64,000 nt of DNA from Epiperipatus broadwayi (lineage: Eukaryota; Onychophora; Udeonychophora; Euonychophora; Peripatidae). The stretch covers positions 3,100,001 to 3,164,000 of the forward strand of contig JAQFVV010012529.1 of NCBI GenBank assembly GCA_028023455.1. The letters are read 5' to 3'. A program made the translations under genes and the position numbers. Position 1 is the stretch's first letter. Every line of letters starts with the position of its first letter. A model generated the notes under the pieces. The model did no database searches and was not told where the DNA came from. It was given only the letters and a program-made list of their open reading frames with translations. Shown piece after piece: positions 12,322-22,682 of the stretch.

Positions 12322-12450
12322 TATGTTGGTACTATAAAAAATAAATTAGAAACTAGATTAAAACAGCATTTAAATGATAAAAATTATGCTATTTATAATC
12401 ATATGAATAAATTTAAACAAATATTTTGAAATAAAACCTTTAGAATGTAT
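12322..12450 (+). pseudogene. GIY-YIG endonuclease fragment of a Penelope-like element (right unit)
   Basis: The plus strand encodes YVGTIKNKLETRLKQHLND, with YVG-T, the Arg and the His of the GIY-YIG domain in register, then IYNHMNKFK. It is the inverted duplicate of the left unit but lacks the GIY half, so the right unit is the shorter copy. No complete catalytic domain remains. Confidence 0.6.
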
Positions 12451-12737
12451 AAAGTCATATCATGAAAGAATAATAAAGAAAGAAATTTACATTAGGAAAA
12501 TTAAACCTGAATTAAATAGAATGCTAATTGAAAAGAAAAAAGAAAGTAAATATTTTTAGGATATTTTTGGATGGGTATATAAATGTAAAAGAATTTGATA
12601 AAAGTTTTAAGATTGTTTGTAATAGAAAAGGTGCTGAAATAAAGATAATTTTTTAGTATTTTTTTAATGTTTTTGAATTTGTTTTGGAATATGTGATATT
12701 TTATATTTATTATTATATGTATGTATGTTTATTTTTA

Positions 12738-12790
12738 GTGTTCCTTGAAAAAGACTATATTATAAAATAGTCAAAATGTCGATGTGTTAT
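12738..12790 (+). ncRNA. Degenerate hammerhead-like motif, family C right copy
   Basis: It has the same stem II GACUAU...AUAGUC as the left copy, followed by AAAAUGUC and GAUGUG. Restoring the usual G of GAAA would give a standard PLE-type short stem III with cleavage after GUC. The core itself (UUGAAAA) has lost G8. Expected to be inactive. Confidence 0.45.
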
Positions 12791-12879
12791 TTTATTTGTA
12801 TAATAGTCATATAAAAAAGTTTTTAAAAAGGAGTTTGGTGTATTCATTTATATATATGGAAAAATTATGAACTATCCAT

Positions 12880-13815
12880 GAAAAAAAAACACTATATAGA
12901 TTATATATTTTTTAAAAAGGCCATATAACATGATTTCATATCTCCAAAACTTTTTATAGTAATTTTATAAGATATATTTCGTGAATTCAAATGTAAAATC
13001 AAGGGAATTAAAATTACATAAATCATAAAATCTTTGCAGATAATTTTACAAATAATACTTTAGAGTTCCAGAAAATGTTATAAGAGTCATCAAATAAATG
13101 CAAAAAAAAAAAAAAAGTATAATTAAAAATAAATGCTAAAAAGATTAAACTAATGTTTAATGATTTCTCAGAAACTGAAAACATGAAGATTAATATAATA
13201 ATAAAGAATTTTTAAAAAAATTAATAACTATAAATACTTTTGTCAAATTTTCAATTCTATGGAAACACCATGAATGAAATTAATCACAAAATTAAAATTA
13301 AATGAAATGTTTTTGGTAGAAATAACTTGCTAATGGAAAAAAAAAACATCTTTGTGATTGAAAAGCAAGTTTGTAATAAATGGATTTTATTTTACTAGTG
13401 TTTATTAGGGATTTAAAACTTGAATACTTAATAGAAGAATACACAATATAGAGAGTATAATTTGGAAGTAAAAAGAAAAGATCAAAATCAAAATACATAG
13501 GTGAAAAAATGAAAAAGTATTACTGTCATTGTGGAAAATATTTAAAACTGAAATGGAGATGAATTAGACATATTCTTAAAAAATGACAATAGATAATCAG
13601 CTGAAGTCATAATTTGGATTCCAAGAGATTGTAAGAAAAAAAAACATCCTAAAAAAAGATTCCACGGCAGATGGATGGATAAGATAAAAAAAACATTTGG
13701 TGTTGCTGAGAAACTAGGAATCAGAAAAATTCCATTAAACTTGGAGATACTTTTATTCTACTGTAAATTGCTAATAGATTAAAGATGATGAAAATGATTT
13801 TAATGAAATTCATTA
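12880..13815 (+). pseudogene. RTE-type LINE ORF, end of reverse transcriptase and C-terminus (broken)
   Basis: This continues the LINE cut at 11.57 kb. DFISPKLFIVIL and DIFREFKCKIKGIKI match the RQGD-T-ISPKLF...KGI block. IFADN at about 13030-13044 is motif C (usually FADD), with the second catalytic Asp changed to Asn. The C-terminal block with HGRWMDKIKKTFG at about 13660-13715 and the preceding WxRHI are typical of RTE elements of animals. Stops are frequent. The 3' end is placed after the GATGATGA-like tract near 13.78-13.8 kb. Confidence 0.78.
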
Positions 13816-16800
13816 ATTCAATAAAACTGTTAAAGAAAAAATAAATGATTGTTATTCCTATCCTCTTTTTTAAAAATAATTCGACCGATTTTTTTCTTTT
13901 TTGATAATTTTTTAATAATTAATTTATAACAAATGAAGAAACAAAGAAAAGATGTAACATTTGTTTAATTCATAGCAATGCAGAAGAGATAAAAATCTGC
14001 TCTGCTGATTAAAAACAAATAAACAATACCGTCTGTCGTAATTATTCTAAGTTATTTGTTGTTTTTTTTTTTTTTTTTTTGATGACAAAATGTGAGATTA
14101 AACTGATATTTACATTTTTTTCTTAATTAAAAATATATATATTGCTTTTGATAGAAAACATTTTTTAAACTCAAACATTTGATTTCTCTATGTAAATTAA
14201 ATTAAACTTTTAGAAAAGACTGCAGATGAATTTATTGGATAAATACATTATTTTTGTCATAATAAATAACTTAATTTTTTAATTATTATTTTTATTTAAC
14301 TTTTTTTTTCTGCTATGTACAATATTAAAGAAAATGAAAAATATGTAACACTCTATTAATTACTTAATTGGTTACTATAATTCCAAATATATATAAATTA
14401 TTTTCTTGCATTGAATCAGAGCAGAATCACCAAATTTCCTTGACTCTTGAGTAAAAAGAAAATACGTGAAATTATTCAATCTAGTTTAGAAAACAAATAG
14501 ATAATACCAAAACATGGTTCTGAATAATTTACAATGATGGGTCAAAAGCTTGTTTATTATCTGGTGGAAATGTAATCTTCAATAAATCTGTCAGTGATGC
14601 ATCTTAATTAAACTACCTTCTGAATATTACATTTACAAGAACTCAATCAGGTACAAATTCAGATGCAGTAATCTGACATTCTTGTTTTCCAAGCCTTTAT
14701 GAAATAATAATTTTAATTGGATTAAAAATACTTCAACAATGTACATCTTATTACCTTTCTCATTATACAATCCTATGTTTTTAAAGCATTTATATATTAA
14801 CAAAAACCTGAAAAAAATATTAAATGTAAATAATAATTAAATTTAATGGATATACAATGGATATAGATTCCATATATTTATTTTTATGGAATCAAAATAT
14901 AAATATACCGATAAGCTTCTACCCCCCCCCCCCATGTACATTGTAAAATTTAATAAAACATTACAAACTTCCTATCAATGATTTAAAGATGTCCCCTACC
15001 CAATCTCTTTTTTTAAAAATAAGATTTAAGTAGCAAAAAAAAAGCTTTTTATCTTTAACAGGAAAAAATAAAATTTACCTAAAGACAAAATAGAAACTTA
15101 GCATTCATATCAATTAGACTTAACAATTTACAATTGTTTATTTAAATGTGTGGAGTTTTTAAAAATTTTAAAATATATGTATGGAAATGAAATACTTTAT
15201 TTTCCAAACATTTCCTGACTAGCAATTGTGTCAAATTAAAAAATAATTTAATATTATACTTTTGATTATCATCATAATTTTAAACCTTTATGTCTTTAAA
15301 GCAGTCATAGGCTTCTGAAATATTAAATATTAATAGGAATATATAAACATATGTAAATAAATCTTGAAGCTGTAAATATGGTTCTACCTATTTGTGCTTT
15401 ACCTGTTGCTAATTATATAACTACTAACATGGGTTTGAACCCAACTAATTAGCACCAATAACTAGCGATAGGTGATAGCATGTATATATACATGAATCTA
15501 AGTGGATCTCTATTAAATTTTAAATATTTATGGTAAATTAATTATAAAAATAGATATTTGTTTTTTTTAAATATCAAGAACATTTTAATTTTTTTATGCC
15601 CATTTAATTCTTGTATCTGTGTATATATACATTGTACCGAGTGGTGGTTTTACCAAATCCCTTATGAATACAAAATTATTAGACTAAAATATAATACAAT
15701 ATTTATTATTAATTCCTTGAAATTTATGTATTGCTCCACCATGGCCCCTTAGGCAGAGAAGAGAGTACTCAAAGAACACCTGAATCCAAGCCAGCAGATA
15801 TATATGTGAAATATATCTAACTGACCACATTTGATGGAAACAGATTTCTTCTCGACTGTTGAATTCAACATCACATTCAAAGCACTTACCCAGAGGATAA
15901 ATAACGCAATTTAAACAATGGTAACTAATTCAACACCTAAGACAATCCCATAACTAGCTCAGTCTATTGTAATACATTGACAAATTATTGCTTTAATTAG
16001 TGGTGAAAAGAATTGACTGACAAGCTTTAAGCTTAAAGATAATTTATTTAATTAAACATTATTCTAATTTTAATAATTTTATATAGGACTTATTTAAACT
16101 ATATAATGATAATGACATATAAGAACCCCCACATATTCGTAATTTATGCAATAAAATATAAAAGAACATTAAATACATACATGAAATTCATAAGATCATA
16201 AAGCATTAATATATACATTCACAAATACACACATCAATAGTTCATTTATGTATGCTTATAAAGTTTATTATTATTTGACTCTGGAAGCTTCAAACTATGC
16301 AATGGCTACTTTAGAAACAAGAATAAGAAAAATGTTATTACCTAGGATTTTAGAACGTGGATACTTGCTGTTTGCTGTGTACTTTATTTTCAATAGGACT
16401 TTGTTTTCTTCTTGGTTGCTGCTTTAGTGAGAATATTTCCAGCCGGCTGGATTTGATGTTTTCTTGAGGAGTTTTATTATTATTCAGTGGCACTATTCTT
16501 GGAGACAGTTAAATATTAATAGTGGATTTTAAGTTGTTAGGCAAGCATTGTCCTTTTCCGGGCAGGTTAGATGTTTCATCGGACTCAGGCTAGAGCAAAG
16601 TCATATGTTTCTGAGGTTTTTAACACTGCATTGTCCACTGATCAATTGACTGATTTAATCTGATGTGATCTCACTGAACTGCACTGAACTCTTTCTCAAC
16701 TGTAATCTCAACTGTTTTATCAACTCAACTGATTGTACGATGAAAAAATGGACTATTTATTAATAAGACTTGTTGTCATTTTGATGTCTGCCAGCGATAT

Positions 16801-17520
16801 CTGTTGTTGAAATTCCTTTCTTGTTTTTGATTGCATTCCTCTAGATAAGCTTTTAATTACATGTTGTTGGAGATCTTTTAATTAGCAGCCATTGCAAATG
16901 TTTTGTTTTTACATTTTTAATTAGTAGCCATCACTGAGTGTTTTTAACGATAATTTTCTATATCATTTTTTAAATATTTAATATGCATACATTTTGCTAT
17001 GTTTACAATCGCACACATATATTTTATCAACAAGCATTCATTGTGCTATATTTACAATCCACTCATCATTTACACACATAAACTCATTATTTAGTTTCAA
17101 GATCACCTTTTTTTTCTTTAAATCGAATGAAAAGAGATAATATAAATCTTTTAAATTTTTATTTATTTGAAAATCAACTACTTTTAATTTTCCCCGTAAA
17201 ACTATGAATTAATTGTTTTTAGCAAATTATTTTTTTAAAACAAAAAAAAAAACTCTTTAAACTTCTTTTATAAACTTTTAGTTTGATGTTTCTAAAGCAA
17301 ACCTCCTCCCCCCTTCTAATTAATTAATTGTAACTTTTATTTCGACTACTACTACTAATAAAAAAAAACTCATTGACTTTTACTTTTACATTTCAAAAAC
17401 AAACTGCAATAAAAAACTCTTTAAGCTCTTACATACTATTTTCTTTTAATGAACTGTATTTTATTTTAATAATTTTTAGACAAAATTAGATATATGTACC
17501 AATAGGATCTTGGTACAATA
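13816..17520. other. A+T-rich DNA, nothing recognised
   Basis: No gene or element could be supported. A run of twelve C followed by ATG is at 14932-14943. TGCTAATTA with its inverse encloses a palindromic GGGTTTGAACCC near 15.41-15.46 kb. Loose tandem duplications occur near 16.88-16.93 kb and 16.99-17.07 kb. The stretch 16.36-16.9 kb is less A+T rich and may be an old repeat. Confidence 0.45.
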
Positions 17521-17779
17521 TATGTAGGATATTGGATGAGTAGGCACTAGATAGGGATTTTATGCACAAGCCTTCTGGCATCCATTGATTGCTCTTGTTA
17601 GCACAAGATGGCACTACTATATGGAGAGTTTTGCTGTATTTTGAATTGTTTAATAACAATTATTGTGCTAGTATGAGATAGTGATCATGTGATGTTGAGT
17701 GGTTTAACACCAATCCTGCCTAATAGGATAGTGGTGGCTATGGTTGTTAAAGAGCCAAAGACACCAAAATGTATGGGTA

Positions 17780-17794
17780 CTGAATTGAGTTCAG
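17780..17794 (+). promoter_or_regulatory. Conserved hairpin upstream of the hammerhead (family B copy 1)
   Basis: CTGAA-TTGAG-TTCAG forms a five-pair hairpin. The same stem with other loops occurs at 5424-5438 (family A) and 25192-25206 (family B copy 2), each time followed by CATATGA or TATATGA. The conserved stem and variable loop suggest a structured RNA element. Its role is unknown. Confidence 0.5.
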
Positions 17795-17944
17795 ACCCAT
17801 ATGACTATATAAGCTATTGAGCTTGGGTTGAAAATATTAATAGTGTTTTCAATTTCAATCTAATAGTTTTGTAGTTAAATAGAGTTAAAAGGTGGGTGCT
17901 GGAGGGTTGCATTAGATCTTAAGATCTAGGTGCAGTGCTCTCCA

Positions 17945-18003
17945 ATCCAAGGCTCCTCACTGATGAAGGCCACAAGCCAGAAACTAGTCTGGGGATATTG
18001 GAT
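17945..18003 (+). ncRNA. Hammerhead ribozyme, family B copy 1
   Basis: CUGAUGA is at 17960-17966, stem II is GGC-CACAA-GCC bracketed by an A-A mismatch, and GAAA is at 17980-17983. Stem III is A17983-U17988 and C17984-G17987 with loop UA. Cleavage is predicted after C17989 in the triplet GUC. Stem I has a lower helix UCCUCA/UGGGGA (17954-17959 with 17990-17995) and an upper helix AUCCAA/UUGGAU (17945-17950 with 17998-18003). All invariant core bases are intact. The A-A pair closing stem II may lower activity. Confidence 0.82.
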
Positions 18004-18356
18004 GAGTAGGCACTAGATAGGGATTTTATGCACAAGCCTTCTGGCATCCATTGATTGCTCTTGTTAGCACAAGATGGCACTACTATATGGAGAGTTATGC
18101 TGTATTTTGAATTGTTTAATAACAATTATTGTGCTAGTATGAGATAGTGATCATGTGATATGTAGGATAAATGAATAATCTTATATATATTGTAAATAAA
18201 ATTTTTTACTAATAATTTATATAAAATAAAATCAACATTTAAGAGTCACATAATGTAATCATTAAATCTTGTAATAATGATGAGTCATTGTATCATTCTA
18301 AAAAATGTATGAAATGTTATAAATACCAAAGATTTTTTAATTAAATTTTACTTTGT

Positions 18357-18472
18357 TAATTGATTGGTCTTGCCATACCATATATAAAAATGTAGGTCAA
18401 TTTAGTTAAATTTCACCTGGCTATTGATTGGTTTTTCCATACCATATATGGAAACATAAGTCAATTTAATAT
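18357..18472. repeat. Two-copy tandem repeat, about 66 bp period
   Basis: ATTGATTGGT...CCATACCATATAT...GTCAATTTA is present twice in a row with about 15 percent divergence. It is a local duplication with no coding sense. Confidence 0.75.
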
Positions 18473-18796
18473 ATAACCAAGTATACTGAGTTTGAAACAA
18501 TGGCTGGCCAGAATTTGATCAGATTAAAATCTAAACAAAAATGAAATGGAAAAAAAAAGATTTTGTATTGTTTTTAGACATGTGTGAAATGAATAAAACA
18601 TCTTGCCTCAAGGCAACATTCTTTAATTAGTCACATTAAGTATAAATAGCTAAACTTTAGGTCATCTATATATTTGTTCTAAGTCTTATCTCAGAGTGCT
18701 ATCATACTTCATGTCTGTTTAATTGGTGAAATAAGTAATGTTGGGGTAAAAGAAGTGACTGTTTGTTTTCCCATACCTCTGGGACTCTCATCTACC

Positions 18797-18827
18797 ACTC
18801 ATGATGCTGAAGCCTGAAACATCTGAG
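18797..18827 (+). ncRNA. Possible hammerhead remnant
   Basis: CUCA, a UGAUG core, a hairpin GC-UGAA-GC, GAAAC and then C-UGAG give the order stem I, core, stem II, GAAA, stem I of a type I hammerhead. Two bases of the core and two of stem III appear deleted. It may be chance or a decayed PLE end. Confidence 0.25.
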
Positions 18828-19973
18828 CTAAATTTATCAAATTATTCAAAAAAGATGCTTGCCTGTAAGTGAACTTTAAATCTCTACTGATGCATGTTTC
18901 CATTCAAACCAGTCTCTGATCATGATCCACCAATTACCTGCATCATATCAACAAGGTAGCCAAGGTAAAATGTCTACATTGCTGTCAACTAGTGAACTCT
19001 TAATTAATCTAACTTTTATTTAAAATTATACTGTAATCCTCTTCTTATTATATTTAATTCTTAAAACCCATTTTGTATAATGCTCAATAATATCTATACA
19101 GTTTATTCTAATGCTGTATAAGTTCTTCTTAAATTTTGGTGCAGCAATTTAGACTGAATTTTATTTTTTTCTTAGTTTGTTATTTTGAATTATTTTAATA
19201 TTCCATGTCAATATCCAGCCCAGCGGGTAAATTTAAACATCACGGCCATAGTTTTCTCTATTAAATTGTTGGAGACATAAATTTTTTTAAAGTTAATTAG
19301 TGCAAATTCGTTTGGTTTTATATCAATTATTTTATATAATGATGTTTACTTTAAATGGCAGGTAATGCTTTAATGAACTATACTCAGATGCCCTCATTGA
19401 TTATAAAGTAAATCCTTACCTAATCATTGAAATTGATTTGCCAATTTATTTAATTAAATCTCACCAGATGTGAGTTTAATATTTAATGTATCATCTGCCT
19501 ATGTGTGATCTATGATTTTATTTTGTAATTCTGTCAAATTATATGTGCATTAATCACTTATAAAAATGTAAGGAGATATTTTAGGGGTGTGGGAGAAAGA
19601 AATTTATTCTCTTTTAGTCTTAGATTCTGACCCATTGTACATTTTATTAGTCATTAATTAATTGCCTGGAGGATGGTTTGTGTTTAGCCATTCCATTATG
19701 CGGGAGAGAAATATTATTTTAAATAGATATTAATTAATTTATCATGGTCGTTAGGGACATGAACTATCTATACTATAGGCATTATAAAGGTATCATTACA
19801 ATTGTTTAATTTTCTTGCTTTGCTATGCACCTTGGGATCTTCGGAATGCTGGGACAAATTCCTCATTATTCTCTCAATATAGATGCTATTTCTACTGGGA
19901 TCAATTCCAGGCACTCCTAATGTATAAGTATATGGGAAAATATGAATAAACTGTACCATCATGCTAGCTTGTG

Positions 19974-20085
19974 CCACTATTCTTCAGAGATATGCTCTTG
20001 GCTGTCTTGCAGACATATTCTCATTTTTGGGCCACTACTCTTCAGAGATATGACCTTGACCATCATGCAGGCATTCTCTCTTGTG
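19974..20085. repeat. Two-copy tandem repeat, about 58 bp period
   Basis: CCACTATTCTTCAGAGATATG...CTTGCAGACAT is followed by a diverged copy CCACTACTCTTCAGAGATATG...CATGCAGGCAT. No function is evident. Confidence 0.75.
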
Positions 20086-20477
20086 AAAATATGACAAAAC
20101 CACCTAAGAGAGTCTTAAGTGACCTCAGTCCTGTATGCAATTGTAAATTATAACATAACACCACCTTTATTATTATTGATTTATTTATAAACCTGTGATG
20201 TTCTCTTGTTAGCCACCCATTCTATTTAATTCTCTAAGTCAGATTATGTAATTACAACTTCTTTTAGGCTGAACCATCTTACTCCCACATATTTGGGTGA
20301 TCTCCCAAATCTAGGAGAAATGTGACCATGCAAGCTCTTGAAATCACACATAATAAACTTTTATTTATATGTATAACGTTATAGTAAAATCCATTAGTGT
20401 GAATTTGTAACATTTTAAATGAGGATTAAGCTATAATGTATTATTGATTATCAAATTAATTTATTCCATAACCTTGG

Positions 20478-20570
20478 CATATTAACCACACGAACCAATT
20501 TTCTATTTATATGTTAATTGCACAAACTAATTCTATATATTAATTGCACAAATCAAATTTATATATTAAC
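20478..20570. repeat. Degenerate tandem repeat, about 33 bp period
   Basis: Three diverged copies of a unit like TATATTAATTGCACAAACCAA follow each other. Confidence 0.6.
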
Positions 20571-20808
20571 TACATTGTAATGTATAAACCAAATATATAT
20601 GTTCATTTGTTTAACTTGTCATAATATTGTATAGACATTCTACACATATATTTTGTTTCACTTATAATCATTAAACTACTATTTAATCATTTATTAAATT
20701 TATATTATATCATTTCTCTATATTATAGTATTTGTCATTCATTGCCCGAATCTCTAGTATTAATTATTTGAACGAGTTTTATTGTTCCCTAATAGAATGA
20801 GATTTTCT

Positions 20809-20881
20809 TTAAATTATTATTATTATTACGGCGATCATTTTAATATTTTCTTATTATTATTATTACGGCGATCATTATTAA
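20809..20881. repeat. Two-copy repeat with ACGGCGATCATT
   Basis: A run of TTA triplets followed by ACGGCGATCATT occurs twice about 40 bp apart. The second copy is unchanged through the CG-rich block. Confidence 0.75.
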
Positions 20882-21575
20882 TTAATATTAAACAATATGT
20901 ATCGTTCTTTAATTGTTATATTTCGTGGAAATTATTAGTTAATCACTTGAATATATTACTGATTTCCAAATCTTTGTGCTCACCCTGTTTTCATTGCTGG
21001 GACCGGAGTCAATGGAAAACTTGTCGTATCCTCAAAAACGTTGCTCATATAGTCATAGACCCTGGAGCACAGGCAAATAGGTACAATATCATGTAATAAA
21101 ATGTAAAAAATACAATCAAAATAATAATAATATATTAATAAAATATATAAAAGTACTCTCAATTACATAATTGTGTTTCATACTATTGAAAACATTAAAT
21201 ATAACTTTTAATGCATTTTCTATTGCCTTTTGATAAGTATGCCCAGCACGGGAAATGCATTACAGGCTATATTTAACGTTTTTAATATTTTCACCATGTT
21301 AGAAGTAGCATTAGTACTACTTTTAATTTATTAAGTGTCAATGACGGAGTTATTATAGTTTGTACAAATCATAGTCACTGCCAATTTAACTTATATTTAA
21401 TTTAGTTATATTAAATTGATAATGATTAGGATATCAAAAACATTTCTTAAATATATTTAAATTATGAATCTAATAATTTATTTTTTTATTTTATGTTTTA
21501 AATTTATGTGTGTATATATATATATATTTGAATACAAGTATAATTTATATACCTGGAGTCTAGATCTAATTATAG

Positions 21576-21735
21576 AGAATTTGAACACAGACTTTTAAGT
21601 TCCCTTAGCTATCCACTGATGCACATGACCACACACATGCGAAAAAGATAAATGATTTTTTAATTTATATATTTTTTTATGCTGATAACTAAAGGAAGCT
21701 TGAAAGTCTGTGTTCAAACACCCTATAAGTATATG
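21576..21735. repeat. Family D palindrome, copy 1
   Basis: TTGAACACAGACTTTTAAG near 21.58 kb is inverted as CTTGAAAGTCTGTGTTCAA near 21.7 kb, with the arms running on through TTCCCTTAG and CTAAAGGAA. The block ACACATGACCACACACATG with GAAAAAGATAAATGAT lies in the left arm. The same sequences occur at 34.48-34.57 kb and 62.93-63.11 kb, so it is a dispersed foldback family with no protein. Confidence 0.75.
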
Positions 21736-22547
21736 TATATTATAAAAGTTAATATGGGGTAGTGGAGTATGCACACATTCAGAGAATGCATTCATGGATG
21801 CAGTTGTGGTGGCAAAGAATATTTTTATTGCATCCAAACTACATTCAATTTAAATAAATAATTATTAGATCTGTGATGACTGAATTCGACTTTAGCTAAA
21901 TAATAATGATATAAAGTAAATATTAATATATTTCTTGTAGCTCACGTAATATTCTTTAAAAAATATTGTATTTAATTCATAATATTACTTCCATTTGATC
22001 TCCATAAATTATCAATATCTAATAGAATATATTTCAGAATTCAATCAAAACATCTGCCTATGTGTATATATAAGTATGACCAAATATATGTCAACAAAAA
22101 TATGATTTTTAACTATAAAAATACATAAATACGAAAGTCAAATTTAATGAATAAAAATTTAAATCAGTTTTATTTACAACTATATAAAATAGCACGTTTA
22201 TTTATTTGTTATTTTACTATTATAAATGAATTTAATAAAATAATCTTCTTTCCAGCTTCTATTATAAGTAAAATATATTTATTGTGTTTTATGCATACGT
22301 TTGTATGTAATAATATGAAGTATTGACATGAATATAAATTTATCTTATAAATCTAACAAATAAGATTATCTTCATTTTAATTTTTAAACTAATAATTAAA
22401 CTATAACATATTATGCAGTATGTTTTTCAGGTGTATTATTAAGAAAATCTACCTCAACAATTTATTTCAGAAAATATCTAAGAATATACTACGTAACTAA
22501 ATAAATATAAATAAATAACTAATTAAACAACAATATTATATCTCCTT
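21736..22547. other. A+T-rich DNA, nothing recognised
   Basis: No motif or element end was found. Confidence 0.5.
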
Positions 22548-22559
22548 AAACTTCAAGTA

Positions 22560-22670
22560 GTCTTGCATTGGTGGTCGAGAGGTCAGCGCGACTGCCTTGT
22601 ACTTGCAGGCATGCCCGGGTTGCGGGTTCGCGTCCCAGCCGATACTATGACACTTTAAAAAAAAAAAAAA
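22560..22670 (+). mobile_element. tRNA-derived SINE, complete copy
   Basis: This 111-bp element has a tRNA-like 5' part with an A-box-like TGGTCGAGAGGTCAGCG and a B box GGGTTCGCGTCCC, then a short tail GATACTATGACAC and a poly(A) run. A perfect 12-bp duplication AAACTTCAAGTA flanks it at 22548-22559 and 22671-22682. These are marks of RNA polymerase III transcription and LINE-driven insertion. Perfect duplications and a clean A tract suggest recent insertion. Two further copies are at 51.14 and 54.98 kb. A true tRNA gene is unlikely because of the tail and target duplication. Confidence 0.9.
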
Positions 22671-22682
22671 AAACTTCAAGTA

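Larger units (their letters stand above)
11570..12860. mobile_element. Family C: head-to-head pair of 5'-truncated Penelope-like elements
   Basis: The left arm (about 11570-12117) and right arm (about 12285-12860) are inverted copies of one sequence, with a spacer belonging to the longer left unit. Reading outward from the centre, each arm encodes part of a GIY-YIG endonuclease and then a hammerhead-like terminal sequence. GIY-YIG next to such terminal repeats is the hallmark of Penelope-like elements. The pair sits inside the RTE reverse transcriptase, roughly at the block before RQGD, so it inserted after that LINE. Inverted, 5'-truncated copies are a known arrangement for this group. Confidence 0.75.
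17524..18168 (+). mobile_element. Family B copy 1: retrozyme-like dimer with hammerhead at the unit junction
   Basis: A direct repeat of about 170 bp (17527 onward and 17993 onward) frames a 466-bp unit, giving one full unit plus a partial second. The hammerhead lies exactly at the end of the full unit. The left end of the insertion begins at GGATATTGG, within about three bases of the equivalent ribozyme cleavage point, and the right end stops after ATCATGTGAT. TATGTAGGAT occurs at both borders (17521-17530 and 18159-18168), so the target duplication is up to 10 bp but overlaps repeat sequence on the left. There is no protein. This is the architecture of retrozymes and PLE terminal repeats. 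Confidence 0.82.
18169..21575. other. A+T-rich DNA with local tandem duplications
   Basis: Apart from the tandem repeats and the ribozyme-like motif listed separately, no gene or element was recognised. The open frames at 19.77-20.15 kb and 20.78-21.16 kb carry no family motif. Confidence 0.45.

Noticed and set aside
21576-21735. Hammerhead inside the family D palindrome
   Set aside because: The arms have no CUGANGA core or GAAA in register; only the copy at 34.4 kb has a candidate next to it.
22560-22670. A functional tRNA gene
   Set aside because: The B box is good, but the sequence carries a SINE tail, a poly(A) run and flanking target duplications, and two further dispersed copies exist.
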